This document shows positions 17,908 to 25,983 of a stretch of DNA of 64,000 bases, in pieces. A program made the translations under genes and the position numbers. The DNA comes from Collinsella sp. 4_8_47FAA (GTDB lineage: Bacteria > Actinomycetota > Coriobacteriia > Coriobacteriales > Coriobacteriaceae): assembly GCF_000763055.1 (NCBI RefSeq), contig NZ_KN214134.1:265318-329317 (forward strand), given 5' to 3'. Each line of letters starts with the position of its first letter. The stretch's first letter is position 1. The notes under the pieces were generated by a model. It saw only the letters and a program-made list of their open reading frames with translations. It searched no databases and had not been told where the DNA came from.

Positions 17908-18813
17908 ATGCGGCCCGGTGGCACTCAGACAAAGCGCGGCGCCGCGGTGCGCATGCGGCGCCGACTGGGCTTGGCGCCGCGGGCGTACGCACTGCTGTCT
18001 TGCTCGCTGGTGCTGGTCATAGCTGGCGTTTCTGCCTATGGCATGACCGTGCCGTCCATGATGCAGGCGCATGCCGCACGCGAACCGCGCGTGGGGCATG
18101 AGGTCAAAAGTGATCTGGGTACCACGACTGGATATGCTTGGGCAAGTGTGGTCGCGCATATTGTGTTTGGCACCGACGATGCGGACGGCGCCGAGGCCCC
18201 GGACAACGAAGTCACGCTTGCCAATGGCAAAACCATCGTGCTCACCAACACCAAGATCATCGATCGGTTGTCCAACAATAGCGTGGCGGCAACGGTGAAT
18301 AAGGTCGAGCAGCAGAAGGAGCAGGACGCCCAGCAGTCCGGAAAGCCCGGTAGCTCGGATACTTCTGGCTCCGGCTCGAATTCGTCGAGTTCGAGCGGCG
18401 GCTCTGGGTCGGGCTCCTCTACCGGAGGGTCTGGAAATGGCGGCTCGACGGGCGGCAACACTGACAACGATGCAAACTCCGGTGGCCTTTCCGCTGCTGA
18501 GGAAGAGAGCATTCACAGTTGGCTTGTGACCAAGTACAACATGCTCGACGGCTACGTTTCTCGTGCCAATGACGTGGTCTCGACCTATAACTCTACGGGA
18601 GATCCCAGGCCGTGCGACAGCCTGGTCGGGGAGATGTTTGTCATTCGAGCCGAGTTCGGTCGTCAGACATTCTCGCCCCGGTCAAAGTGGTATCAGCAGT
18701 ATGCCAATCTGTGGGGCTGTTACACCAACCTATGTCAATGGGTCGGCCATTACGGCGATGATGACGTCGCACTCGGTAACTTCAACAATAACGTGGCGGC
18801 GCTTGCCCTATGA
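17908..18813 (+). CDS. Membrane-anchored Ser/Gly-linker protein of unknown function
   Basis: The 301-residue product has a basic N-terminus, one membrane helix (about 24-46), an extracytoplasmic segment with VTLANGKTIVLTNTKII, a Ser/Gly linker (about 155-190) and a C-terminal domain of about 95 residues rich in Trp, Tyr and Asn. I do not recognise a family. The ATG at 17908 has GGAGG upstream. Its stop overlaps the start of the kinase gene that follows (ATGATGA), so it is probably the extracellular or surface partner of that kinase. Confidence 0.55.
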   Translation: MRPGGTQTKRGAAVRMRRRLGLAPRAYALLSCSLVLVIAGVSAYGMTVPSMMQAHAAREPRVGHEVKSDLGTTTGYAWASVVAHIVFGTDDADGAEAPDNEVTLANGKTIVLTNTKIIDRLSNNSVAATVNKVEQQKEQDAQQSGKPGSSDTSGSGSNSSSSSGGSGSGSSTGGSGNGGSTGGNTDNDANSGGLSAAEEESIHSWLVTKYNMLDGYVSRANDVVSTYNSTGDPRPCDSLVGEMFVIRAEFGRQTFSPRSKWYQQYANLWGCYTNLCQWVGHYGDDDVALGNFNNNVAALAL

Positions 18814-20654
18814 TGACCGATCTTGCATCCACCACACCACAATCGCTCGGTCGCGATTCCATGGTCGGCCTGCGCCTGGCGCGTGTCGACGGGTTTGAGC
18901 CGGCCATTGCGCTCGGTCAGGACGAACTGCCTGCCTATCTGCGTCGTTTTACGATGCTGTTTGCCGACGAAGCCACCATGCGCCGTGGCGGTATCGGCCG
19001 CGTGACGCGTGCCGTCAACGCCCAAGGCGAGGCCGTGGCACTCAAGCAGCTCATCTTGCCGACGCGCGATGAGTTTGACGACGATGCAGCTCACGAGGCG
19101 CTGGTCGCCAAGTTCAAGGCGGCGTTTCGGGAGGAATACGAATGCCATCGCGCCCTTTCGGGTCTTAAGGGCTTTCCCCGCCTCTATGGCTGGGGCGAGG
19201 TCGACGGTGTGCCTGCAATTGTCATGGAATGGGTCGAGGGCGAGACGCTTGCCCGCTTGCGTTCGCGACTCGCCGTGGACGATGCCGGACGCCTGTCGCC
19301 GCTTGTGGCGGCGCGTCTGGGTCGCGACCTGTTTGATCTGCTCTGCCGTATGAGCCTGGTGGGTGAGGGCTTTGTCCATCGCGATATCTCGCCCGCTAAT
19401 ATTATGGTGCGTACGGCGCGTCTACCGCTTGACCGGCAGCTTGCCGAGGGCACCTTTGACCTGTGCCTGATCGACTTTGGCTCGTCGCTGGCGCTCGAGC
19501 CTGCGTCGGCCGTGGCCGGTACCGGCGGCAAGGCGTCGTTTACGGAGCGCTATGCCACGCTGCGTCGCGCGACGGTTGCCTATGCCCCACCCGAGATGCT
19601 CACCGACGATATTCCCGATCTGCGCGCTTTGCGTATGTCGCCGGCGATTGACGTCTATGCCGCGGCAAGCACGGTTTACGAGCTCATTGCCGGCGTCGCG
19701 CCATACGAAGCCGCGCCGAGCACTTCGGGCACCTCGGGTTCGCGCAAAAAGACGCGCGACATCGCGAGCCCCTACCGTCTCAAGATGGACACGCGGCCCG
19801 ACTATCCCATTGGTGCCCATGCGCCCGGTTGTGATTTGACTCAGCTGCTTCGTCGTGAGCCCGATGTGGCGCTCGCCGCGGCCGAGCAGGCCCAGCAGCT
19901 AGGGCTTGAGCCGGATTCCGAAGAGCTACGTGATGCGCTGGCGTTTGTCGATGCCCAGCTGTTCGACGTGGTGATGGCCTGTCTGTCCAGCCATCAAAAA
20001 GATCGTCCCGAGCCGGCGGCGGTCGAGGCGGCGCTCTCGGCGTTTTGTGACCACTATGCGCAAAATGTCGGTCGTTCGCTCCGCGGCGAGCCGCTCACGC
20101 CGTGCCCCATGGATGCGTCTGGCCGCGCGGTTCGTCGCGCGCTGATGGTCGGCGCGACGGTCGTCTGTGGCGTGGTTTGGGCTGTGGTCGTGGTTTCGGC
20201 CGCGCTGCTGGCGTCGGGCGCTCGCGTGACGGCGACTTTGGGATCGCTCGTGTGGTCTGGGTCGCTACCGGGTATTATTGCCGCACTGGCGTTGGCGCTG
20301 CCAGACATAGCCGGCGTTGCCGCGGGGGCACTTGCGCGCGATCGGCGCTCGGGCTTCCTGCAGGGTGTGCTTGCGCTTTCTGCCTGCGAGGTTCCGGTGC
20401 TGGTTGTGGCTGCATGTAGTGTATTTTCCCAACGCGCCGTGATGGGCGGCCTTGTTGCCGCTCTGGTTGCAACCTATACGCTTACGTGGTTTTTGCTTGC
20501 GATGGGCTTTGCCTTTGAACTTCCCGTTTCGGCACCGCGACGCACAAAAGCCCAGATGGCGACTCCGCTTGCCGGTGGAGCCGCAGCTGCCCGTACTTTT
20601 GGCGGACCTGTTGAAGTATCGTCCGATTCTATTTCTACGACCAAGGAGGCCTAG
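18810..20654 (+). CDS. Serine/threonine protein kinase with C-terminal membrane helices
   Basis: Residues 45-420 hold a kinase domain with GGIGRV, the VALKQL lysine, HRDISPAN, IDFGSS (in place of DFG plus Gly) and an APPEM segment. It is larger than usual because of an insert around 280-350. Four hydrophobic helices (about 445-590) make a membrane tail. The following gene encodes an FHA protein, the natural reader of phosphothreonine, and the preceding gene an anchored extracellular protein, so the three probably form one signalling unit. The ATG lies within the stop region of the preceding gene. Confidence 0.85.
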   Translation: MMTDLASTTPQSLGRDSMVGLRLARVDGFEPAIALGQDELPAYLRRFTMLFADEATMRRGGIGRVTRAVNAQGEAVALKQLILPTRDEFDDDAAHEALVAKFKAAFREEYECHRALSGLKGFPRLYGWGEVDGVPAIVMEWVEGETLARLRSRLAVDDAGRLSPLVAARLGRDLFDLLCRMSLVGEGFVHRDISPANIMVRTARLPLDRQLAEGTFDLCLIDFGSSLALEPASAVAGTGGKASFTERYATLRRATVAYAPPEMLTDDIPDLRALRMSPAIDVYAAASTVYELIAGVAPYEAAPSTSGTSGSRKKTRDIASPYRLKMDTRPDYPIGAHAPGCDLTQLLRREPDVALAAAEQAQQLGLEPDSEELRDALAFVDAQLFDVVMACLSSHQKDRPEPAAVEAALSAFCDHYAQNVGRSLRGEPLTPCPMDASGRAVRRALMVGATVVCGVVWAVVVVSAALLASGARVTATLGSLVWSGSLPGIIAALALALPDIAGVAAGALARDRRSGFLQGVLALSACEVPVLVVAACSVFSQRAVMGGLVAALVATYTLTWFLLAMGFAFELPVSAPRRTKAQMATPLAGGAAAARTFGGPVEVSSDSISTTKEA

Positions 20655-20657
20655 GTC

Positions 20658-21596
20658 ATGGCATCTCAAGTTGAGCTCACCCCATGCGGGGCCATGTTTG
20701 ACATCTTTAAGCGCGCGGCGCATCTGAGCCATATCGAGCTGTGCGGCTTGGTGCTTTCGTCCCGTCCGCTCGCCGACGGCCGCAGCCCGCAGAGCCGAGC
20801 CGCCGATCGCTCTTGGGTTTCCCGCTTTATCGTTCGCGCGCCGGTCGGCACGCTTCAGCAGCGCTACTTTGCCGAATACGGTACCTCGGCTGCGCGTATT
20901 ATGTCGCAACTGGCCCTGCGCCAGCGCAATCCCATGGACTCCACGGCTGTGATCAATATGGTGTGCGGTCCTGCAGGTGAACCGATGGTACGCGCGCTCG
21001 AAGAGTGCCACCAGGACACGAATCTCTATCGCAACGCGCTCGATCGCCTGTCCCAGGCGGCGGAACTCATGCCCGCCGAGCGCGCCGAGGCCGTGCTGGT
21101 GCTGTTTGTCGCCGTCGGTTGTTCGGCGGATGTGCGGTCCTCGGTGAACTATGCCATCGACTACGCGCACGCGACCTGTGGCGGAGGCACATCCACGCCG
21201 CGTTCGCTTGGCATGTCGATGACCGCGGGCGAACGCGAACCCGCCCCGGCGCACCCCTTGGGCTTGCTGCGCGTACAAAACAGTTTTGTCGTGAGCGCCC
21301 CGCGCTGGATTCAGCCGAGTGAGCAGGGTGTTGAGATTGGCGCGCTGGCCACTGGTGAGGGCGATATTACCGACGTCGGCGACGATGTCTCGGCCCGCCA
21401 TGCCCATATCTGGTGCGATGCTCAAAATATCTGGCATGTCGAGGACTTGTCGTCCACCAACGGAACCGTGGTGGTAAACGGGGCCACGCGCGTCTGCATT
21501 CAGGTCGAGCCCGGCCGTTCCGCCCAGCTCAATCCCGGCGACGAGCTCAAGCTCGGCGAATCCACTACCTACGCCATTCTCTTCGGTGCCCTCTAG
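20658..21596 (+). CDS. FHA-domain protein with novel N-terminal region
   Basis: The C-terminal third (about 215-312) is an FHA domain with VSARHAHI, LSSTNGTVV and the closing strand PGDELKLGESTTYAIL. The first 200 residues are mostly helical and unassigned (LTPCGAMFDIFKRAAHLSHIELCG). GGAGG lies 9 bases before the ATG, 3 bases after the kinase stop. A diverged copy of the last 140 codons is found at 27902-28332, on the other side of the accessory island. Confidence 0.8.
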   Translation: MASQVELTPCGAMFDIFKRAAHLSHIELCGLVLSSRPLADGRSPQSRAADRSWVSRFIVRAPVGTLQQRYFAEYGTSAARIMSQLALRQRNPMDSTAVINMVCGPAGEPMVRALEECHQDTNLYRNALDRLSQAAELMPAERAEAVLVLFVAVGCSADVRSSVNYAIDYAHATCGGGTSTPRSLGMSMTAGEREPAPAHPLGLLRVQNSFVVSAPRWIQPSEQGVEIGALATGEGDITDVGDDVSARHAHIWCDAQNIWHVEDLSSTNGTVVVNGATRVCIQVEPGRSAQLNPGDELKLGESTTYAILFGAL

Positions 21597-21628
21597 CCGG
21601 CAGATAGGGACGTTCCTTTTCTGCCGGC
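21596..21628. repeat. Palindromic element with GGGAC core
   Basis: GCCGGCAGA (21596-21604) and TCTGCCGGC (21620-21628) form a 9-bp stem whose loop holds TAGGGACGTTCC. It touches the stop codon of the FHA gene. Related palindromes with a GGGAC core occur at 28349-28413 and 34079-34130. Confidence 0.5.
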
Positions 21629-21907
21629 ACTTGGGGACACTCCTCGGCGCGCCAGAGCCAGTCGCCCGGGGATGGAGGGGCCATTTTGGCCCTTGGCGGT
21701 CAGTCGGGGCGAAACTAGAAGATCTTTCCGATTCGCGGCTGTTCATGCTTGTAGAGCATCTAAAACAATAGGATGTTATTCTGGAATATGCCGGGTGCGT
21801 GAACTTGCCTGTCTTAGCCTTAATAAGGTATAGGGGAGTTTGGCTCAGGGGTTCCGTCTTGTTCTTCAGCGCAGTATTGTGGGACAGATTTGCTGAGATT
21901 GGCGCCT

Positions 21908-22546
21908 TACACCGCAGAGCGCACGGAAGGCTCTCGATTTGTGTTCTGGCCCCAGAATACAGGGCCTGATACTTACCAACTGTGGCATGGATGTAACATC
22001 TGTAGAAATCAACCCTTTTGTTGTCGACCTTTGTAAGAAAAACACTGCCATCAACTCTTTGGATGACGAAACTAGGGTGCTTGAGGGGAGCCTTTACTCC
22101 CCTCTGAGAGATGACTCATGTTTTTCGCTTGTCGTTGTGAATCCTCCGTTACTGCCGATTCCGGATGAGATTCCTTATCCCTTCGTTTGAGATGGAGGAC
22201 AATCGGGTCTGGATAAAACACTTCGTATTCTTAAGGGTGGCGATACGCATTTAGAGAAAAACGGTAAATACTGCTAATAGGGGTGACGACGATGGTGCAG
22301 GGGCGACCCGCGATGCTCTCATCAATACGTCGGATACTTGGGAAATCAGGTCTAGATGCATGTATGATGATGCTGTGTGGCTATTCAATTAATCCGCGTT
22401 CCGAATGGGTGCAGGGTATAGCTGCGACATCGTATGCTTTTGACCCGGCGCGATACTCAGATATTTCTGAGGCGGTTGACGAAGTTTATACGCACTATGC
22501 CGCGCAAGGCGTTTCGGAAGTTTGCACATCTACGTTACGGGCTTAG
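21908..22546 (+). pseudogene. Decayed class I SAM-dependent methyltransferase
   Basis: Two overlapping reading frames together make the core of a Rossmann-fold methyltransferase. The first frame gives KALDLCSGPRIQG (normally DLCTGSG), TSVEINPFVVDLCKKN and the catalytic-type VVVNPPLLPIPDE, then meets a TGA at 22188. The frame after it still reads DGGQSGLDKTLRILKGG. Past a frameshift, 22283-22546 gives the C-terminal part (AMLSSIRRILGKSGLDACMM). The N-terminal region is missing. It belongs to the AT-richer island and may once have served the peptide pathway next door; no longer functional. Confidence 0.6.
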
Positions 22547-22861
22547 GTTTCTTCAAGCGAGCAGGCCGGTTGCGTTATTTCGAGCGATTTTTCTAGTCTA
22601 GACGACAAAAGGCAAAGGATTTGATGGGTATAAAACGCGGACGTTTGTGGGCGGATGCTCAAATCTATTGTGGCAATCGGGCGGTTGAAAAAGATATTTC
22701 AACCGCCCGATTGCCAGGTTCGTCGGAGGAGATGTCCGATTCCGACTCTTTTGTAGGAAGAGCTTGAGATCGTATTGGCCCAAGGCAATCTTAAAGCAGT
22801 CTCATTGGCAAATCTTCGCTCCTGTTGTGTTGAGGTGTAAGGTATCAGTGATTGATGTTTT
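22547..22861. other. Non-coding gap containing a perfect 19-bp hairpin
   Basis: No credible gene. At 22672-22690 and 22697-22715 lies a perfect 19-bp inverted repeat with a 6-base loop. It has no T-run on either side, so it is not a plain terminator. It lies 147 bases before the ABC exporter start and could shape that leader. Confidence 0.5.
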
Positions 22862-24514
22862 GTGGCGGGTAGATTGGGGCCTTCCTTGATTCGATGCGTT
22901 CTCTCGAGGTTCATCAGAGCAAAAGGGGCTTTCGTCTTCATTGCTATCACGGTGATTGGAACCGCTCTCTCCTATGCCATGCCATACGTGAACGGGAAAT
23001 TCTTAGATTTTCTTCTCGGTAACCGCAGCGAAAGAGACGCCGTACTCTTCGCGCTCCTGGTTGCGTCAATAGGAGTTTTCTCCACCCTCTTTACTTATTT
23101 TGCAGGAACACTTTCCATTCGCATAACCACGAGACTTTCCTTTGATCTTCTCAGGGAGGCCGTCTTGCGTTTTGAAAGAGACGATTACTTGGTGAGTCGG
23201 ACCATCGATCCAGCCTATACAACGCAACGGATTATTTCCGACTCCAGCGTGGTCTCATCCTTCGTTTTGGCGAATTTTATCAGTGCGCCGCTGTCCATTG
23301 TAGCCATTCCCATCGTATTGCTTATCATATGGTCAATTGATTCAACTCTCGCGGTGTTTTCCATCATTCTCCTCATCGTGTATTTCTGTGTAATTACTGG
23401 GTTGAGGAAACTTTTGTATAGGGTCACGTATGAGAAGAAAGAGGCGGACAGCGCCTTTTACGCCGCAATTGCATCGCAGCTTAATCAGATTCTCAACATT
23501 CAACTGACATCTTCGTACGGCAAGAGCGAACAAGCGCTCGACGCTGGGTTTAAGAGCTATTTTCCCAAAGTTTTGCGCTCCGGAAAGCTATCATATTCTC
23601 TGACATCGCTCGATGGTCTTTTCGCAGCGTTGTTTCAAGCGGTGATACTTGTTGTTTCCGGAGTACGAATCATTAACGGAACTATGTCAATAGGCGAGTA
23701 CACTATCATCGGTACATACTTCGCGGTTCTCTTTAAGACTTTGAAAAGTATGATGTCATTGTTCAAATCCTATCAAGATGCCAAAGCATCATGGGATAGG
23801 ACGGCTATCGCGACGAGAGAAAAGGAGAGATCGGGGTGGAATCGGACCGATTTAGCTAAACTCGATGAAATAAATGACATTTCGGTATCTGATTTGGAAT
23901 TCTCGGTTGCCCTTCCAGACGGATCTGTCCGAGAGGTCCTCGGCGGGTTTTCTTTCAAGTTTTCCGGTCCTGGTACATATTGCATAGTTGGGGAAAACGG
24001 AAGAGGCAAGACGTCACTTCTTTACTTGATACTCGGGCTATACTCATCGAAAGGCAAAGTAAAATACAACGGCGTGCCAATCGAAGAATGCGACTTGGAT
24101 TACATACGTGCGAGAGAGATATCGTGCTGCCCACAGTCGTGCTTCGCGCCGGACGAAACGGTGAAAGAGCTGTTAGAGTATTTCGACACGCCCTTTTCTT
24201 CCTATCACCGGGGTGTAGATGGCCTACTTTCGCTGGAAAACAGCGTGAAGGAGTTGCTCGGGAAACGTTGCTCCGCGCTTTCGGGCGGTGAGCTGCGCCG
24301 AGTGTACTTATGGTCGGCGATTTCACGCAAGTCGTCAGTTTTGGTACTCGACGAGCCCACGACTGGGTTAGACGCTGTAAGCCGCGCCGAGCTTGCGGCC
24401 TATGTTAAGCGCAACAAGCAAAGCCAGCTGATCATCGTTGTCTCTCACGATGACGAGATGGTCGGCGCGGTAGAAGGGGTAGTGGATTTAGGCAGCATGT
24501 ACCAGGGTAAATGA
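22862..24514 (+). CDS. ABC exporter (fused membrane and ATPase domains)
   Basis: A 550-residue half transporter: six membrane helices in about residues 1-310 and an ATPase domain (about 340-545) with Walker A GENGRGKTS, signature LSGGELRR, Walker B VLVLDEP and H-loop SHDD. There is no N-terminal C39 peptidase domain, so it would export an already processed or small molecule. The first in-frame start is GTG at 22862 with no clear ribosome-binding site; a later start is possible. It faces the peptide-maturase operon that ends at 25215, and codon usage is AT-rich like that operon. Most likely the exporter of the modified peptides. Confidence 0.85.
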   Translation: MAGRLGPSLIRCVLSRFIRAKGAFVFIAITVIGTALSYAMPYVNGKFLDFLLGNRSERDAVLFALLVASIGVFSTLFTYFAGTLSIRITTRLSFDLLREAVLRFERDDYLVSRTIDPAYTTQRIISDSSVVSSFVLANFISAPLSIVAIPIVLLIIWSIDSTLAVFSIILLIVYFCVITGLRKLLYRVTYEKKEADSAFYAAIASQLNQILNIQLTSSYGKSEQALDAGFKSYFPKVLRSGKLSYSLTSLDGLFAALFQAVILVVSGVRIINGTMSIGEYTIIGTYFAVLFKTLKSMMSLFKSYQDAKASWDRTAIATREKERSGWNRTDLAKLDEINDISVSDLEFSVALPDGSVREVLGGFSFKFSGPGTYCIVGENGRGKTSLLYLILGLYSSKGKVKYNGVPIEECDLDYIRAREISCCPQSCFAPDETVKELLEYFDTPFSSYHRGVDGLLSLENSVKELLGKRCSALSGGELRRVYLWSAISRKSSVLVLDEPTTGLDAVSRAELAAYVKRNKQSQLIIVVSHDDEMVGAVEGVVDLGSMYQGK

Positions 24515-25105
24515 TGACAAGTGTAGTGCTACCCAACTGGCAGAGATAACAAAAAGGCGATGCAGATGCACGTAGCATTCAGGCGGTTCGGACTCGGTGC
24601 CTTCACGCCATCGCAACGCTTTCAGATATAGTTCTCGTTCTCTTACTAAAGGAAACTTTAGTCTACGTCATCTTGTCGAGACAGAGGTGAAGCGAAGTGT
24701 TGTCGCGACGTATCTTATTCCAGGTGGCTCAGTATCAGCGTGAGAATCGCACCAAAGTGTACTTACGATTCTCGTGTCCCACGGACAACATGAGCTGAGC
24801 ATTGAGGTTCCACCCTTTGCTGCAACTACACGGGGTTGGACGGCAATGAATATGCCGGGCCGCATACCACGCGCAGCGGGGGTCCATGTCCCAGTATGTT
24901 GCCTACAGCAGCCTCGATGTCCACGCACACATCATCTCTGCCTTCGCGTTCAATCCATTTGCCGGAGAGTGCGAGGGTTGCCAGGCCGTAGAATTCGAGC
25001 CGAACAAATGAAATGCGGTATCAGCGCATAGGATTAAACTGACGATTGCTTTGCACTGAGAATACGCTTGGAAAGCCGCTATGGGTGGCGGCCCGGGTTA
25101 AATAG
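24515..25105. other. Gap between exporter and peptide operon
   Basis: About 590 bases with no intact gene. It holds a short hairpin (GAGAATCG 24742-24749 with CGATTCTC 24766-24773) and the transposase remnant described separately. The rest shows nothing I can name. Confidence 0.5.
24886..25011 (+). pseudogene. Remnant of an IS110-family transposase
   Basis: A 41-residue frame starting MSQYVAYSSLDVHAHIISA, with FNPFAGE after it, resembles the N-terminal strand of the DEDD catalytic domain of IS110-type transposases (typically ALDVHARSI..A...P.TGE). It stops after 41 codons and no continuation was found. It suggests past IS activity in the island. Similarity is judged by eye only. Confidence 0.4.
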
Positions 25106-25150
25106 AGAAGCCCGTCCGATCACTTTCATGTGGCGAACGGTCGGGCTTCT
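25106..25150 (-). terminator. Bidirectional hairpin ending the peptide operon
   Basis: AGAAGCCCG (25106-25114) pairs with CGGGCTTCT (25142-25150), extended by CCG/CGG inside. It lies 65 bases after the last small gene of the leftward operon. The T-runs on both sides are weak. Confidence 0.5.
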
Positions 25151-25214
25151 TATTCCACTTGCCAATGCTCGGCTCATATTGGAAGAAAGCTACGCTAATG
25201 TTTGCGTGACACTC

Positions 25215-25322
25215 CTATTTTCTCCGAAGAAAGAGTCGGATAATGAAGAATAGAATTAAAAAAGGTGCCAGATATAACGCAAGTATAAAGGCTAATCCAA
25301 CGAGACCTTGCAATAATGGCAT
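25215..25322 (-). CDS. 35-residue single-helix membrane peptide of the RiPP operon
   Basis: This frame has GGGAGGAG directly before its ATG at 25322. The product is MPLLQGLVGL, then an uninterrupted hydrophobic helix (about residues 8-28), then a basic end RLFLRRK. It follows precursor gene 1 by 78 bases on the same strand. In peptide clusters such small membrane proteins often act in self-immunity or export, but its role here is inference. A well-placed ribosome site, a clean stop and the hydrophobic pattern make it unlikely to be random. Confidence 0.55.
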   Translation of the reverse strand: MPLLQGLVGLAFILALYLAPFLILFFIIRLFLRRK

Positions 25323-25400
25323 AACTCCTCCCAGACACGAGATTTTGGTATTTGTTCCCATCTTATTCTGAATTGGACCAAATAGTTCCTAGCCACAAAA

Positions 25401-25580
25401 CTACTCGTCAACTGGATCGCACCAATCTGCTGGCAAAACACAGCTTGATTCTTTATCGACATAGCACCAATCCGCAACAGGGCACTCGGCGATGTCGTAA
25501 AAATTGCATATATCAACTCCAAGACAACAAGGCTCAACGGGAGGATGTTCATTTGAACCAACAGGATGGATATGCTTCAT
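25401..25580 (-). CDS. RiPP precursor peptide 1 (CxxxD-type, 59 residues)
   Basis: The frame starts with an ATG preceded by GTGAGGAG and encodes a short leader MKHIHPVGSNEHPPVEP followed by a Cys/Asp-rich core with seven Cys. Nearly every Cys has an Asp three to five residues later: CLGVD, CNFYD, CPVAD, CYVD, CVLPAD and CDPVD. C-x3-D repeats are the sites where radical SAM enzymes of the freyrasin (PapB) type join Cys sulfur to the beta-carbon of Asp. It shares the KHIHP leader start and the DIC..YD.A pattern with precursor 2, 30 bases upstream, and follows the SPASM maturase gene. Substrate status is inference from these features. Confidence 0.8.
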   Translation of the reverse strand: MKHIHPVGSNEHPPVEPCCLGVDICNFYDIAECPVADWCYVDKESSCVLPADWCDPVDE

Positions 25581-25610
25581 AACAGCTCCTCACCTTAATC
25601 CAATTAGAGA

Positions 25611-25814
25611 CTACGTTTGATCAATGCCACAGTGATCTACAACGCAGATGCTGCCGCCATCCATGTCATAGTCGCAGTAATCGTATGCACCACAGCCATC
25701 TGCTTTATCATAAACAGTACAGATGTCAGTAATGCCCAAGAGGCAGTCAAAAGACATCGGCTTCACGCCTGCCTCGTCGCCACTTCCTGGATTAATCGGA
25801 TGAATATGCTTCAC
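25611..25814 (-). CDS. RiPP precursor peptide 2 (CxxxD-type, 67 residues)
   Basis: I place the start at the GTG at 25814: AGGGAGGT lies 5 bases upstream and the product then begins MKHIHP exactly like precursor 1. The leader is about 23 residues; the core has six Cys, each with a downstream Asp: CLLGITD, CTVYD, CGAYD, CDYD, CVVD and CGID. Two are strict C-x3-D, three are C-x2-D and one is longer. The DIC..YD.A..C block aligns with precursor 1, so the two are paralogues with diverged loops. It is the first gene after the maturase (170 bases downstream). Confidence 0.8.
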   Translation of the reverse strand: MKHIHPINPGSGDEAGVKPMSFDCLLGITDICTVYDKADGCGAYDYCDYDMDGGSICVVDHCGIDQT

Positions 25815-25983
25815 GACTACCTCCCTTTGAGTGCAGAAAAACCTCAATATTGTGTATAACAAACCAAGATGTCTAGTTCACCATATTTCTAGAATGGTTT
25901 CGGCGAACGTAGCAATAAGCTTCGCAGACGGTAATCAGAAGAACGAACACCTCCACAATGGTGACAGCAATGCGCTGAACCGC

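Noticed and set aside
24668..24928. 86-codon minus-strand frame downstream of the exporter
   Set aside because: Cys/Arg-rich composition without any Cys-x3-Asp units or leader, no ribosome site; not a third precursor.
25830..25900. Promoter directly before precursor 2 (GTGAAC, 17 bases, TATACA on the minus strand)
   Set aside because: The -35 is poor and the match may be chance in AT-rich DNA; not listed as a feature, though separate transcription of the precursors is likely.
25863..25960. Short hydrophobic frame on the minus strand between maturase and precursor 2 (IVEVFVLLITVCEAYCYVRR)
   Set aside because: No ATG and no ribosome site at a usable distance; it has none of the Cys/Asp pattern. 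Could be the leader region of the precursors.
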